DNA of 46,012 nucleotides from Bacteroidales bacterium (lineage in GTDB: Bacteria > Bacteroidota > Bacteroidia > Bacteroidales > P3), in assembly GCA_016296345.1 (NCBI GenBank), contig JAEDJL010000012.1, forward strand, positions 1 to 46,012, written 5' to 3'. Numbering within the stretch: position 1 is the stretch's first letter; every line of letters starts with the position of its first letter. Shown here one piece after another: positions 15,587 to 24,466 of this stretch. The position numbers and the translations under genes are program-made. Under the pieces are notes generated by a model, which was given only the letters and a program-made list of their open reading frames with translations, had not been told where the DNA came from and searched no databases.

Positions 15587-16480
15587 ATGAAGAGAAGGTT
15601 GTTTATCTTTTTGATTTGTTTTGTTTGCATGAGCTTCGGCTTCGAGCTTTCGGCTCAGGAGGGTACTCATTCTTTGACAAGAGAAAATATAAGCATGGTT
15701 GTGCCGAACGATTGGCTTGCAATCAGAACGGGAAAGAAGTTTGGCGATTTCGGAATGAAAATTCAGAAGCAAAACAGCGTGGCTTTTGTGGAAGTAAACT
15801 GCATAAGACGCAAAACAGACCCCGTTTCAAAAGCTACAACCCTTGCTTCGGAACGCAGCAGCAAAGAAACATTCGCATATATGCAGATTGATGCGGTTCA
15901 AGATGCCAAGTTGGACAAGAAAAACGCCAAACACCTTGTCTATACCAACGCTTATCTGACCGACACTTACCGAGGCGGCATTTATGCCTTGGTCGATAAC
16001 GGATATACTTACACCATTGAGTATTACGGAGCGGACACACCTTCGGGCAGAAAGGAGATTGAACAAATCCTCTCTTCAATCAAAATAGAAAAACCTTTGG
16101 CTCAGGACAACATTGTCAAGATTGAGGAAGAGTTTGTGCCGAGCGATTGGAAGGAAGCACCGATTGAACAAACAGAGCAGCCTGTACAAGACAATGTCTC
16201 TTCAAAAGAAAAGAAGGCAAAGACCGAAAAGGTAAAACTATCCAAAGAAGAAAAGAAACAACTCAAAGAACAGAAGAAGCGTCTCAAAGAAGAAACAAAA
16301 AAAGTGGAGGCAAAGAAAAAAGCATTAGACAAGAAGAAGAAAGAAATGGATAAACAACAGGAACAAGAACTTAAAGAAAAACAAAGAGCCGAGCAAAGAC
16401 GCAAAAAAGCCATGAAGGCAAAGAAAGACGACACCGAGTTGAAAGAGCTTTTGGAGCAGAACAACAATCAAAACAAGTAG
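15587..16480 (+). CDS. Secreted hypothetical protein with lysine-rich C-terminal tail
   Basis: This 297-residue protein is of no family I can name. A signal peptide (cleavage after L-S-A-Q) is followed by a globular domain of about 150 residues. Its pattern (S-M-V-V-P-N-D-W, E-V-N-C-I, Y-T-I-E-Y-Y-G, E-I-E-Q-I-L-S-S-I-K) resembles PsbP/DcrB-like folds that bear on small secreted proteins. From about residue 200 to the end the chain is almost entirely K, E, Q and R and is predicted to be a long charged helix. Such a tail could bind cell wall, nucleic acid or a partner protein; none is shown. The next gene follows after 37 nt. Confidence 0.6.
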   Translation: MKRRLFIFLICFVCMSFGFELSAQEGTHSLTRENISMVVPNDWLAIRTGKKFGDFGMKIQKQNSVAFVEVNCIRRKTDPVSKATTLASERSSKETFAYMQIDAVQDAKLDKKNAKHLVYTNAYLTDTYRGGIYALVDNGYTYTIEYYGADTPSGRKEIEQILSSIKIEKPLAQDNIVKIEEEFVPSDWKEAPIEQTEQPVQDNVSSKEKKAKTEKVKLSKEEKKQLKEQKKRLKEETKKVEAKKKALDKKKKEMDKQQEQELKEKQRAEQRRKKAMKAKKDDTELKELLEQNNNQNK

Positions 16481-16517
16481 TTCTTTTCGGATTTTCCCGA
16501 TTTGATACATAAAGACA

Positions 16518-17729
16518 ATGAAGCATTATGCTGTCTTTGTCTTTATGGTTGTTTTTACGTCTGTTCTGCCTCTTGAAGCACAGTTTTGTTTTTCCGATAC
16601 TTCTTTTGAAAATGGCGACACAACGATAGAAAAAGGCAGTTTGCTCTTTCGCATTGCAGATAAGTCTTTTTTTGTCGATAATGAGTACACAGGAGAGAAG
16701 ACTTACGGCTATTCTCTTCCGGGATTCAGGCTTACGCCCACATTGTTTTATGCTTTGAACGAGAAAATATCGCTTGAAGCAGGCGTCAGTATGCTCCGTT
16801 ATCATGGTGCAAACCGCTATCCGTGCGTCATCTACTCTTATTTTCCTACTTGGCAGTCATATCAGTTCCTTTCGGGTCTGCATTTGATGCCCTATTTCAG
16901 AGCTTTGTGGAATATTTCTCCCACAATGCAGCTTGCTTTTGGCAACATAGATAACCGAAACTCGCATCTGCTGCCCGAACCGCTCTACAACGTCGAACAC
17001 ACCTTCTCTTCCGACCCCGAAGCAGGCGTTCAATTCCGATTGAACAAGCCTCACCAATATTTAGATGTGTGGTTAAATTGGCAGAGTTTTGTCTTTGCCA
17101 ACGACATTCACCAAGAGACTTTCACACTCGGGGCAAATTGGCAGACAAAATTCGACCTTGTCAAAGAAAAACTTCGATTGGTCATTCCCGTAAGCCTTAT
17201 TGTTCAACACCTTGGCGGAGAAAATCTCAGCGGAGACTTTTCTGTTTGCACATGGTCAAACATTGCTGCGGGAATGCGGTTTGATTTCAAACACAATCGC
17301 CTCATTAGCTCGATAGGAGCAGACTATCTTTATTACAATCAGGCGGGAGAGACTGACATAGTGCCGTTTGAGAACGGTCAGGCGGCATATCCCTACATCG
17401 AGTTGGTATATAAACAGTTCAAAATCAAGTTTGCATACTATGACAGCGAAGATTTTGTGAGTCTTTTGGGCAGTCCGCACTTTTGTAACTTCTCTACAAA
17501 TACTCCGGATTTGGTTTTTGACCGCTCAAACCAATTCTACATCAGAGGAACTTATCGTTACGACATCTGCAATGGCTGCTGTTTTGATGCTTACTTCCAA
17601 CTGTTCAGACAAAACCACCTTACGGGCGACCGACCCGGCTTTGAGAAGGTAATAAGAGACGGATTTACCTCTTTTTCTTTCGGAATTATTCTCAATATCG
17701 ACCACTCTATTTTGCTGAAACGATTTTAG
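16518..17729 (+). CDS. Outer-membrane beta-barrel-like protein, hypothetical
   Basis: This 403-residue protein has a signal peptide ending near L-E-A-Q and then alternating hydrophobic/polar strands throughout. Examples are Y-F-R-A-L-W-N, Y-L-D-V-W-L-N-W-Q-S, F-T-L-G-A-N-W-Q, L-I-S-S-I-G-A-D-Y-L-Y-Y and F-Y-I-R-G-T-Y-R-Y-D. The C-terminus ends in aromatic Phe (L-L-K-R-F), as outer-membrane barrels do. No transport or enzyme motif is visible. The last codons resemble a decayed repeat unit (K-R-F rather than K-R-R-F). It follows the 15587 gene in the same direction. Confidence 0.65.
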   Translation: MKHYAVFVFMVVFTSVLPLEAQFCFSDTSFENGDTTIEKGSLLFRIADKSFFVDNEYTGEKTYGYSLPGFRLTPTLFYALNEKISLEAGVSMLRYHGANRYPCVIYSYFPTWQSYQFLSGLHLMPYFRALWNISPTMQLAFGNIDNRNSHLLPEPLYNVEHTFSSDPEAGVQFRLNKPHQYLDVWLNWQSFVFANDIHQETFTLGANWQTKFDLVKEKLRLVIPVSLIVQHLGGENLSGDFSVCTWSNIAAGMRFDFKHNRLISSIGADYLYYNQAGETDIVPFENGQAAYPYIELVYKQFKIKFAYYDSEDFVSLLGSPHFCNFSTNTPDLVFDRSNQFYIRGTYRYDICNGCCFDAYFQLFRQNHLTGDRPGFEKVIRDGFTSFSFGIILNIDHSILLKRF

Positions 17730-17759
17730 GAAAAACACCCTTTCCCAATCCATAGAAAT

Positions 17760-17836
17760 AAAACGCCGATTTATTTTTGCAAAACGTCGTTTCGCTCGAA
17801 TAAAACGGCGTTTTGATTGAACTAAAACGGCGTTTT
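17760..17836 (+). repeat. Four-unit 21-bp palindromic array after the barrel protein gene
   Basis: Units are centred at 17766, 17787, 17808 and 17830 (steps 21, 21, 22), central bases C, T, G, G. The first two units each carry a base change (CGATTT and CGTCG), so this copy is more worn than the others. Confidence 0.88.
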
Positions 17837-17957
17837 GTAATTCTTTGATAATCACTTTGTAATATCAAGCTGCCGCTTTGCTGTTTCGGGATTGAAACTT
17901 CGCATTTTCAGATGGCAGATTTGCCGTTTTGAATTTTCGAGAGCGAAACAGCCTTTC

Positions 17958-17993
17958 TTTTTGTTTTAGTTTCGTAAAAAAGAGCTACCTTTG
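17958..17993 (+). promoter_or_regulatory. Promoter for trkA-trkH
   Basis: TTTTTG at 17958-17963, 22 bp, then TACCTTTG at 17986-17993; the ATG is at 18035. Confidence 0.6.
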
Positions 17994-18034
17994 CCGATTG
18001 TATTTTTACAAGATAGAATTAAGAAAACATTGTC

Positions 18035-19375
18035 ATGGATATTATCATTGCAGGAGACGGAGAGGTAGGCTTTCACTTGGCACGCAGTTTATCTAAGATA
18101 AGACACAATATCACCGTTGTCGATCCTCACTCGGATTTGCTGACCATGCTTCAGAGCGAATCGGATTTGCTTACCATTGCAGGCAGTTCGACATCTATGG
18201 AAACCTTAAAGCAAGCCGGTATTTCGTCTTGCGATTTGCTCATTGCCGTACTGCACGAAGAGAGCATCAATCTGATGACCTGCATTCTCGGAAAGCGTCT
18301 TGGGGCAAAGCGTTGCATAGCAAGAGTGAACTCAATCGAGTACCTGAACGAAGATAACAAGAATATGTTCAAGGGAATGGGGGTCGATGAGTTGGTATGT
18401 CCCGAAAGAATTGCGGCAAAGGAGATAACCAATCTGCTGACACGCAACACTGCAACAGAGATATTTGATTTCTCCAACGGCTTACTGTCAGTCTATATGA
18501 TGAGGCTTGATTCTGATGCACCGATATTAGGAAAGTCCATGGCGGAAGTGGCAGTGCTTTATCCGCAACTTGAAGCCAGAGCAATATGTATAATACGTAG
18601 AGGCAAAACTATCATACCCGGCGGACCGGATCAGTATTTGAAAGGCGATTTAGTCTATTTGATTGCAAAGCCTTCAAGTATCGAGTTGATAAAGGAGCTT
18701 GGCGGCAAACGGGATTACGTTATCAAAAACGCAATGATACTTGGCGGCGGACGCATAGGAAGAAGGGCTGCACTAAACCTTCAAGGCGATATGCGGTTAA
18801 AGCTTATCGAGCAAGACAAAGAGCGTTGCTTTCAATTAGCTGACGATTTGAATAAAACAATGATAATAAACGGCAACGGTAATGACATATCTTTGTTGAT
18901 TGATGAGGGCATTCAGGAAACTGATGCTTTCATTGCGGTGAGCGGAAGCACCGAAACCAATATTCTTTCCTGCCTTCACGCTCACAAACAGGGAGTAAAA
19001 AAGACTATTGCCTTGGTTGAGAACGTCAGCTACATCGATGTGTCGCAGGAAATCGGCATAGACACAATCATAAACAAGAAACTGATTACCGCAAGCTACA
19101 TTGCACGCTTCACACTCGGGGCAGACGTTACTTCAAGTAAGTGGTTGTCGGGAATAGATGCCGAAGTGATTGAGGTTCTTGTCAAGGAAGGTTCTCCGAT
19201 AACGAAGAAACAAATCATGCGATTGGACCTTCCCTCAGGCGTAAACATCGGAGGAGTAATCAGAGACGGCGTTGCATATATCGCAAGAGGCAATGTGCAA
19301 ATTCAGGCTGGCGACAAGGTGGTTGCTTTCACCATTCCGGAGTCGGCAAACAAGTTGATGAAGTTGTTTAATTAG
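18035..19375 (+). CDS. trkA: Trk potassium uptake regulatory protein TrkA
   Basis: This 446-residue cytoplasmic NAD-binding subunit gates the TrkH channel. It has two RCK-N/RCK-C modules. The first Rossmann motif is G-D-G-E-V-G at residues 7-12 and the second is G-G-G-R-I-G near residues 235-240. Acidic residues end the following strands (V-V-D-P and L-I-E-Q-D), as needed for NAD(H). Each half ends in an RCK-C domain (I-I-P-G-G-P-D-Q-Y-L-K-G-D and I-A-R-G-N-V-Q-I-Q-A-G-D). Length is normal. trkH follows after 12 nt. Confidence 0.95.
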   Translation: MDIIIAGDGEVGFHLARSLSKIRHNITVVDPHSDLLTMLQSESDLLTIAGSSTSMETLKQAGISSCDLLIAVLHEESINLMTCILGKRLGAKRCIARVNSIEYLNEDNKNMFKGMGVDELVCPERIAAKEITNLLTRNTATEIFDFSNGLLSVYMMRLDSDAPILGKSMAEVAVLYPQLEARAICIIRRGKTIIPGGPDQYLKGDLVYLIAKPSSIELIKELGGKRDYVIKNAMILGGGRIGRRAALNLQGDMRLKLIEQDKERCFQLADDLNKTMIINGNGNDISLLIDEGIQETDAFIAVSGSTETNILSCLHAHKQGVKKTIALVENVSYIDVSQEIGIDTIINKKLITASYIARFTLGADVTSSKWLSGIDAEVIEVLVKEGSPITKKQIMRLDLPSGVNIGGVIRDGVAYIARGNVQIQAGDKVVAFTIPESANKLMKLFN

Positions 19376-19387
19376 TCTTTTGATTTG

Positions 19388-20851
19388 ATGAACTTTCGAC
19401 CTCACAAGTTCAACAGCAGAATATTCTTCTATGTTTCGGGCAGCTGTTTGTTGCTCTTGGGCGGAATGTTTTTGCTTTCGGGCATTGTGGGGCTTCTTTA
19501 TGGCGAAAGGGAGAGTGTTTATTTTGCTTATTCTTTTGTGATTGTGGCTTTGCTCGGAGGGATTGTTGCTTACCGCAATCGCAACTTTCATACTACCATT
19601 TCAAAAAAGGACGGCAGGTTGATAGTAGGGCTGATGTGGATTTTAATCCCTCTTTTCGGTGCTTTGCCATATGCTTTTGATGCAAGGGATTTTAGTTTGA
19701 CCGATGCCATATTTGAATCCTATTCGGGATATACAACAACGGGGGCAAGCGTTCTTGACGATGTCGAAAGCGTTTCAAAAGCTGTTTTGTTCTATCGGTC
19801 TTTCACTCAGTGGGTGGGAGGATTGGGTTTTGCAATTCTTGTAATCATGTTTGTTAGAAACTTTCCCGAGGGAGCAAAGAACCTTTTCAATGCAGAGTTT
19901 AACTCAATCGAGAAAGAGAAAGACCGTCCCCACATAAAGAACACTGTTTATAAGATTTTCTTTATTTATTTGCTTTTCAGCATTGCTTGTTGTGTTTTGC
20001 TGTCTTTGGGAGAAATGAATGTGTTTGAGGCTGTTTGCAATACTTTTGCGACAATTTCGACCGGCGGTTTCTCGGTTTCAAACAGCAATATGGGGGCTTA
20101 TTCTGACTATTCCCGAAATGTGGTCATGGTCTTCATGTTTCTTTCGGGCATAAGCTACTTTTTGTTGATTTGGTTGGCAAGAGGCAAATTCAAAAAGGTC
20201 TTCAAGGACGAGCAACTGCTGTATTATTGTTCCATAATCGTGATTTGTTCGCTGTTTTTGGCATTGTACTTTGTTTTTGTCGATAATGTGCCATTTTTTT
20301 CGGGTCTGAAAGATTCTTTGTTCTACATTATATCTACACTAAGCACCACGGGATTTGACTTAAAGGTCAGCGGACTCGGCTTGTTTGCCTCTACATTTCT
20401 TATTTTGCTCATGTTCATAGGCGGTTGCAGTGCTTCGTCCTCGACAGGACTGAAAATAATAAGATTGATTACCCTTTTGAAATACATACCTGTTGCAATC
20501 AAGCGAATGTTTCACCCTCGTGCGATAATACCTGTGCGATATAACGGAAAGGCATTGAGAGACGACGAAGTGAGTTTGGTATTTGGCTTTTTCTTTCTCT
20601 TTTTCCTCATTTTCCTTGTAGGTATTATGTTGCTGACTGTTGCAGGTAATTCGCTTCTTCACTCGATTGCTCTTTCGGCTGCCTCAATAAGCAATGTAGG
20701 TCCTATAATGGGTTCGATTGCCGAGGGATTTTCCTATTCTGCATTGGGAGCAGGCTCGAAGATAGTTTTGATAGGACTGATGCTTTTGGGCAGATTGGAG
20801 ATTTATGCCCTCATTGCAGTCTTTTCTCCGACCGTATGGCAGAAGGACTGA
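19388..20851 (+). CDS. trkH: Trk/Ktr potassium channel subunit TrkH
   Basis: This integral membrane protein of 487 residues has four pore-loop repeats. The selectivity-filter glycines are recognisable in T-T-T-G-A-S, I-S-T-G-G-F, L-S-T-T-G-F and S-N-V-G-P. The conserved W-V-G-G-L-G-F and G-G-C-S-A-S-S-S-T-G-L-K-I stretches are present. It forms the K+ (or Na+-coupled K+) uptake pore with TrkA. The ATG at 19388 is used; an in-frame TTG lies one codon upstream. A repeat array lies 59 nt after the stop. Confidence 0.95.
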   Translation: MNFRPHKFNSRIFFYVSGSCLLLLGGMFLLSGIVGLLYGERESVYFAYSFVIVALLGGIVAYRNRNFHTTISKKDGRLIVGLMWILIPLFGALPYAFDARDFSLTDAIFESYSGYTTTGASVLDDVESVSKAVLFYRSFTQWVGGLGFAILVIMFVRNFPEGAKNLFNAEFNSIEKEKDRPHIKNTVYKIFFIYLLFSIACCVLLSLGEMNVFEAVCNTFATISTGGFSVSNSNMGAYSDYSRNVVMVFMFLSGISYFLLIWLARGKFKKVFKDEQLLYYCSIIVICSLFLALYFVFVDNVPFFSGLKDSLFYIISTLSTTGFDLKVSGLGLFASTFLILLMFIGGCSASSSTGLKIIRLITLLKYIPVAIKRMFHPRAIIPVRYNGKALRDDEVSLVFGFFFLFFLIFLVGIMLLTVAGNSLLHSIALSAASISNVGPIMGSIAEGFSYSALGAGSKIVLIGLMLLGRLEIYALIAVFSPTVWQKD

Positions 20852-20910
20852 TGTGCAATTTTTCTTCTGTGTAATCGATTGATTTTCCGCAAGTAAGGAC
20901 TTGCAAAAAT

Positions 20911-20987
20911 AAAACGCCGTTTGGGTTTAATCAAAACGCCGTTTTATTTTGCCAAAACGGCGATTTATTTTTGTGAAACGCCGTTTT
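20911..20987 (+). repeat. Four-unit 21-bp palindromic array after trkH
   Basis: Units are centred at 20917, 20939, 20960 and 20981 (steps 22, 21, 21), central bases C, C, G, C. A perfect 6-bp hairpin (GCAAGT, loop AAGG, ACTTGC at 20889-20904) directly precedes it. Confidence 0.9.
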
Positions 20988-21023
20988 GATTTTGGTGGTT
21001 TTTGAAGACAGATTATCGGGAGC

Positions 21024-21058
21024 TTTTGTGAACAAACCGAAATAATGTTGTATCTTTG
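21024..21058 (+). promoter_or_regulatory. Promoter for the BadF-type kinase gene
   Basis: TTTTG at 21024-21028, 22 bp, then TATCTTTG at 21051-21058. The -7 box overlaps the open frame that begins at 21045, so the coding start must be further down. Confidence 0.6.
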
Positions 21059-21098
21059 CAAATGTATAGACTATATGATTGAACACAAGAGTAAGAGA

Positions 21099-21938
21099 AT
21101 GATTTTGATAGCTGACGGTGGTTCTACGAAGACCGATTGGGCTTTGGTCGCAGATTGTGAGGTTGTTTCCCTTTTTTCGAGCAGGGGAATGAACCCTTAC
21201 AATGTGTCAGATGCTGCCATGAAAAGAGAGATTGAAGAGAAAATTTTGCCGAATGTAAATCCTGAGGAAGTGGAGGGTGTTTATATTTATGCTTCGGGCT
21301 GTTCGGCTTTGGTCAAGCAGCAGGAGGTCATAACGTGGTTTGCTCCTTACTTTCCGAAAGCTGACATCTGTGTGGAGGGAGACCTTCTCGGAGCGGCAAG
21401 GGCAGCTTGCGGAAAAGAGCCTGCAATAGCTGCAATTTTGGGAACAGGTTCTAATTCATGCCTTTACGATGGTGAAAAAATAACAGAGAATGTTGCCTCA
21501 CTCGGATATGTGCTTTGCGACGAGGGTGCGGGAACTCATATCGGAAGATTGGTTTTGAGAGACTATTTGAGAGGTAGAATGCCCGAAGAAATGAGCCGAA
21601 AGTTTGCTCAAATCCACCCGGGAGAAGAATCAGACTTCCTAAATCATCTCTATAAGGAAGAAGCACCCAACTTTTACGTTGCTTCCTTTGCACGATTTGC
21701 CATAGAGAACAAGTCGAACCCCTATTGCAGAGGCGTAATCATGCAGGCGTTCGACGATTTCTTCACTCAGCAAATTTGTACTTACACTTCCTATAATAAA
21801 TATGTCGTCAATGTCGTTGGAAGTGTAGGTTGCCTTGCACAAGACGAACTGAAAGAGGTGGCACAAAGGCACGGAGTGAAGATAAACAAGGTAGTCAAAG
21901 CACCTCTTATGGCTCTTGTGGAATACCATACCAAGTGA
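21099..21938 (+). CDS. BadF/BadG-type ATPase, N-acetylglucosamine kinase-like
   Basis: This 279-residue member of the acetate/sugar kinase/Hsp70 fold has an N-terminal phosphate-1 motif (L-I-A-D-G-G-S-T-K-T-D-W). A second glycine-rich loop is A-I-L-G-T-G-S-N-S, and C-D-E-G-A-G-T-H-I-G and N-V-V-G-S-V-G follow. This matches Bacteroidota proteins annotated as N-acetylglucosamine kinases; the substrate is inferred. The ATG at 21099 gives the usual family start M-I-L-I-A-D, while the in-frame ATG at 21075 is an alternative. It is monocistronic. Confidence 0.82.
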   Translation: MILIADGGSTKTDWALVADCEVVSLFSSRGMNPYNVSDAAMKREIEEKILPNVNPEEVEGVYIYASGCSALVKQQEVITWFAPYFPKADICVEGDLLGAARAACGKEPAIAAILGTGSNSCLYDGEKITENVASLGYVLCDEGAGTHIGRLVLRDYLRGRMPEEMSRKFAQIHPGEESDFLNHLYKEEAPNFYVASFARFAIENKSNPYCRGVIMQAFDDFFTQQICTYTSYNKYVVNVVGSVGCLAQDELKEVAQRHGVKINKVVKAPLMALVEYHTK

Positions 21939-21973
21939 GAAAAAAACAAATTAGTCATAAAAAACTCTTGCAG

Positions 21974-22007
21974 TTGAAGCCGGATTGAGGTATTTTGAGT
22001 ATATTTG
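21974..22007 (+). promoter_or_regulatory. Promoter for purA
   Basis: TTG at 21974-21976, 23 bp, then TATATTTG at 22000-22007; the ATG is at 22048. Confidence 0.55.
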
Positions 22008-22047
22008 CAAGGTTTTTTGCGATTGACAAAATAAAAACGAAAAGATA

Positions 22048-23346
22048 ATGAGCAAGATTGACGTTCTTCTCGGTTTGCAATGGGGAGACGAAGGAAAAGG
22101 AAAGATAGTCGATGTATTGACACCGAGATATGACATTGTGGCAAGGTTTCAAGGCGGACCGAATGCAGGTCATAGTTTGGAATTTGGCAATATCAAGCAC
22201 GTATTGCACATAATTCCTTCGGGAATATGCCACAAAGACAAAATAAACCTTATAGGCAACGGAGTGTTGGTTGAACCTCTTATATTGAAAAAGGAGGTCG
22301 AAACATTGGAACAAATAGGCTTTGAACCGAAAGCCAACCTCTATGTGTCGAAGAAAGCACACCTTATTTTGCCTTCTCACAGAATGATGGACGCAGCTTC
22401 CGAACAGTCGAAAGGAAGTCGCAAGATAGGCTCTACACTCAAAGGAATAGGACCGGCATACACCGACAAGGTTGCTCGTTGCGGTCTGAGAGTGGGTTCT
22501 ATATTCCAAAACAATTTCAAAGAACTTTATTGCAGTGCAAGAGATGCTCACTTTGCTCAAATCAAAGCCTTGGGATATTCTCCCGAAGACTTCAAAATTG
22601 ACAACATGAGCTTCTCTGAGTATGAGAAACTTTGGTTTGAGTCAATCGATAGCTTGAAAGCACTCACCATTGTCGATAGTGAGTACTTCATTAACGAGGC
22701 TTTGGAAAACGGAAAGAAGATTTTGGCAGAGGGCGCTCAGGGTTCGATGTTGGATATCGACTTCGGCTCATATCCTTTCGTTACTTCGTCAAACACAATC
22801 ACCGCAGGAGTTTGCTCGGGCTTGGGAGTAGCACCGTCAAAAATCGGAAAAGTTTTCGGAATTTGCAAAGCATACTGCACAAGAGTGGGAAGCGGACCTT
22901 TCCCTACAGAGTTGTTTGATGCAGATGGCGAAAAGATGCGTCAGGAGGGCAGAGAGTTCGGCTCTACCACCGGAAGACCGAGACGCTGTGGCTGGCTTGA
23001 TATTCCGGCATTGAGATATACTTGTATGCTCAACGGAGTTACTCACCTTATGTTGATGAAAATTGATGTGCTTAACTCGTTTGAGCAAATTAAAATTTGC
23101 GACCAATATGAGATTGAGGGCAAGCAGACAGTCAAAGTGCCGTATGACGTGGAAGCAAAGATAAATCCGATTTACTCATCGCACAAGGGCTGGTGTCAAA
23201 ACATTGCAGGCATAAAGCAATTTGAGCAACTGCCTCAGCAAATGAAAGACTACGTTCACACAATAGAAGAAAAACTAAACCTTCCTGTGGCAATAGTTTC
23301 CACATCGCCCAACAGGGAAGACACAATCATCAAATCAGAATTTTAA
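22048..23346 (+). CDS. purA: Adenylosuccinate synthetase
   Basis: This 432-residue enzyme joins IMP and aspartate using GTP in the first AMP-specific step. Motifs are the P-loop G-L-Q-W-G-D-E-G-K-G-K near residues 9-19, G-G-P-N-A-G-H, and G-S-T-L-K-G-I-G-P-A-Y. The middle and C-terminal parts carry A-E-G-A-Q-G-S-M-L-D, F-G-S-T-T-G-R-P-R-R-C-G-W and S-T-S-P-N-R-E-D. Length is normal. It leads an apparent run with the two envelope genes downstream (gaps of 12 and 4 nt). Confidence 0.97.
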   Translation: MSKIDVLLGLQWGDEGKGKIVDVLTPRYDIVARFQGGPNAGHSLEFGNIKHVLHIIPSGICHKDKINLIGNGVLVEPLILKKEVETLEQIGFEPKANLYVSKKAHLILPSHRMMDAASEQSKGSRKIGSTLKGIGPAYTDKVARCGLRVGSIFQNNFKELYCSARDAHFAQIKALGYSPEDFKIDNMSFSEYEKLWFESIDSLKALTIVDSEYFINEALENGKKILAEGAQGSMLDIDFGSYPFVTSSNTITAGVCSGLGVAPSKIGKVFGICKAYCTRVGSGPFPTELFDADGEKMRQEGREFGSTTGRPRRCGWLDIPALRYTCMLNGVTHLMLMKIDVLNSFEQIKICDQYEIEGKQTVKVPYDVEAKINPIYSSHKGWCQNIAGIKQFEQLPQQMKDYVHTIEEKLNLPVAIVSTSPNREDTIIKSEF

Positions 23347-23358
23347 TACTCCAAATAA

Positions 23359-24462
23359 ATGTTTGCCATGAGAAGAATAATAGCAGCAATTTTGGCAGTG
23401 GCGTTTTCGATGTCTTGTTTTGCACAGAAACTACGCCCTTCGGACGTACCCCAAGAGGTGAGATTGGGATTGGAAAACACATATTCCGACTACAAACTCA
23501 AAGGCTGGTACTTTGAAACAGGACAATACGTTGCCGAAATCGACATTGACAATCAGATAGGAAGAGTTTTTTTGACTGCAACGGGAAATTGGCAGTTTAC
23601 AATCTTCGATGTTCAGCAGCAAGAGCTGCCTACTTTGGTTGCCAACTACTTTCTGAACAACTATCCGGGCTATCGTATCAAAAAGTCGGAATATGTGGAA
23701 GACTTTTCGGGCGATAACTACTATAGATTGATAATTGCAATGAAGGGTGTGGGACAAACAGAGTACGAAATGATATTTGACCCACGCGGAAAGCTGACCA
23801 AGACCAACGCTCCCGACCCCGATTTTGTCAAAAAGGACTATATTGCACGTCTTAATCCCGAAGCAATAGAATATCGTCAGAAAAAGATGGCAGAAAGAGC
23901 CTCCTTGGACGGCAGCGGCTTGGAGATAAGAACAGGAGAGGACGGAGACGTCAAGAAAAACTCCAAGTCAAAAGACGTGGACATCGAAGCACCGGAAGCA
24001 TTGGACGTTCCCGTTATTCCGGACGAAGTAACAAAATCCTTTAAGAAGAAATTCCCACGCTTGGAAGTCAATCAGTGGAAAGAAGAGGACGGAAATTACA
24101 GAGCATACTACGAAAACCGCGGCAGAGACATGGAGATGCTTTTTGCTCCCGACGGAATGGTGATGACAACTACCACAGCAGTCGAGAAAGAACGCTATCC
24201 ACGTTTGATAATCAAAGATTTGTCGTCTCGTTATCCCGAAGTGAAGTTCCCTTCTGCCATAACAAAGTTCCAAAAGGTCGATTATGATTTGAAATATCGC
24301 AAAACCGTAACCGACAGAAAGCTTGATACCTATTATTATATAGAGTTTACTCAGAAGATAAAGGGCAAAAAGGACAAGAAAACAGTGAAATTGACTTACG
24401 ACAAGTCGTTTAAGTATCAAGGCTTGGCAGGAAGTACAGACGAATACCAAGAGGAAGAATAG
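23359..24462 (+). CDS. Secreted PepSY-like (DUF2874) protein
   Basis: This is about 367 residues with a signal peptide (cleavage after C-F-A-Q). Two or three segments follow the PepSY-like/DUF2874 pattern common in Bacteroidota: hydrophobic strands with a helix such as L-P-T-L-V-A-N-Y-F-L-N-N-Y-P-G, and later V-T-K-S-F-K-K-K-F-P and R-L-I-I-K-D-L-S-S-R-Y-P. Function in the periplasm is unknown. A second ATG three codons on, at 23368, is an equally good start. It is 12 nt from purA and 4 nt from the OstA-like gene. Confidence 0.7.
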   Translation: MFAMRRIIAAILAVAFSMSCFAQKLRPSDVPQEVRLGLENTYSDYKLKGWYFETGQYVAEIDIDNQIGRVFLTATGNWQFTIFDVQQQELPTLVANYFLNNYPGYRIKKSEYVEDFSGDNYYRLIIAMKGVGQTEYEMIFDPRGKLTKTNAPDPDFVKKDYIARLNPEAIEYRQKKMAERASLDGSGLEIRTGEDGDVKKNSKSKDVDIEAPEALDVPVIPDEVTKSFKKKFPRLEVNQWKEEDGNYRAYYENRGRDMEMLFAPDGMVMTTTTAVEKERYPRLIIKDLSSRYPEVKFPSAITKFQKVDYDLKYRKTVTDRKLDTYYYIEFTQKIKGKKDKKTVKLTYDKSFKYQGLAGSTDEYQEEE

Positions 24463-24466
24463 CCGA

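Larger units (their letters stand above)
17730..18034. other. Intergenic region with repeat array, hairpin region and trkA promoter
   Basis: This 305-nt gap holds the repeat array at 17760-17836, then an AT-rich stretch with a 9-bp inverted repeat (GCTGTTTCG at 17880-17888, CGAAACAGC at 17944-17952). A small GGCA/TGCC hairpin lies between the arms, and the trkA promoter follows. I see no coding sequence. Confidence 0.6.
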
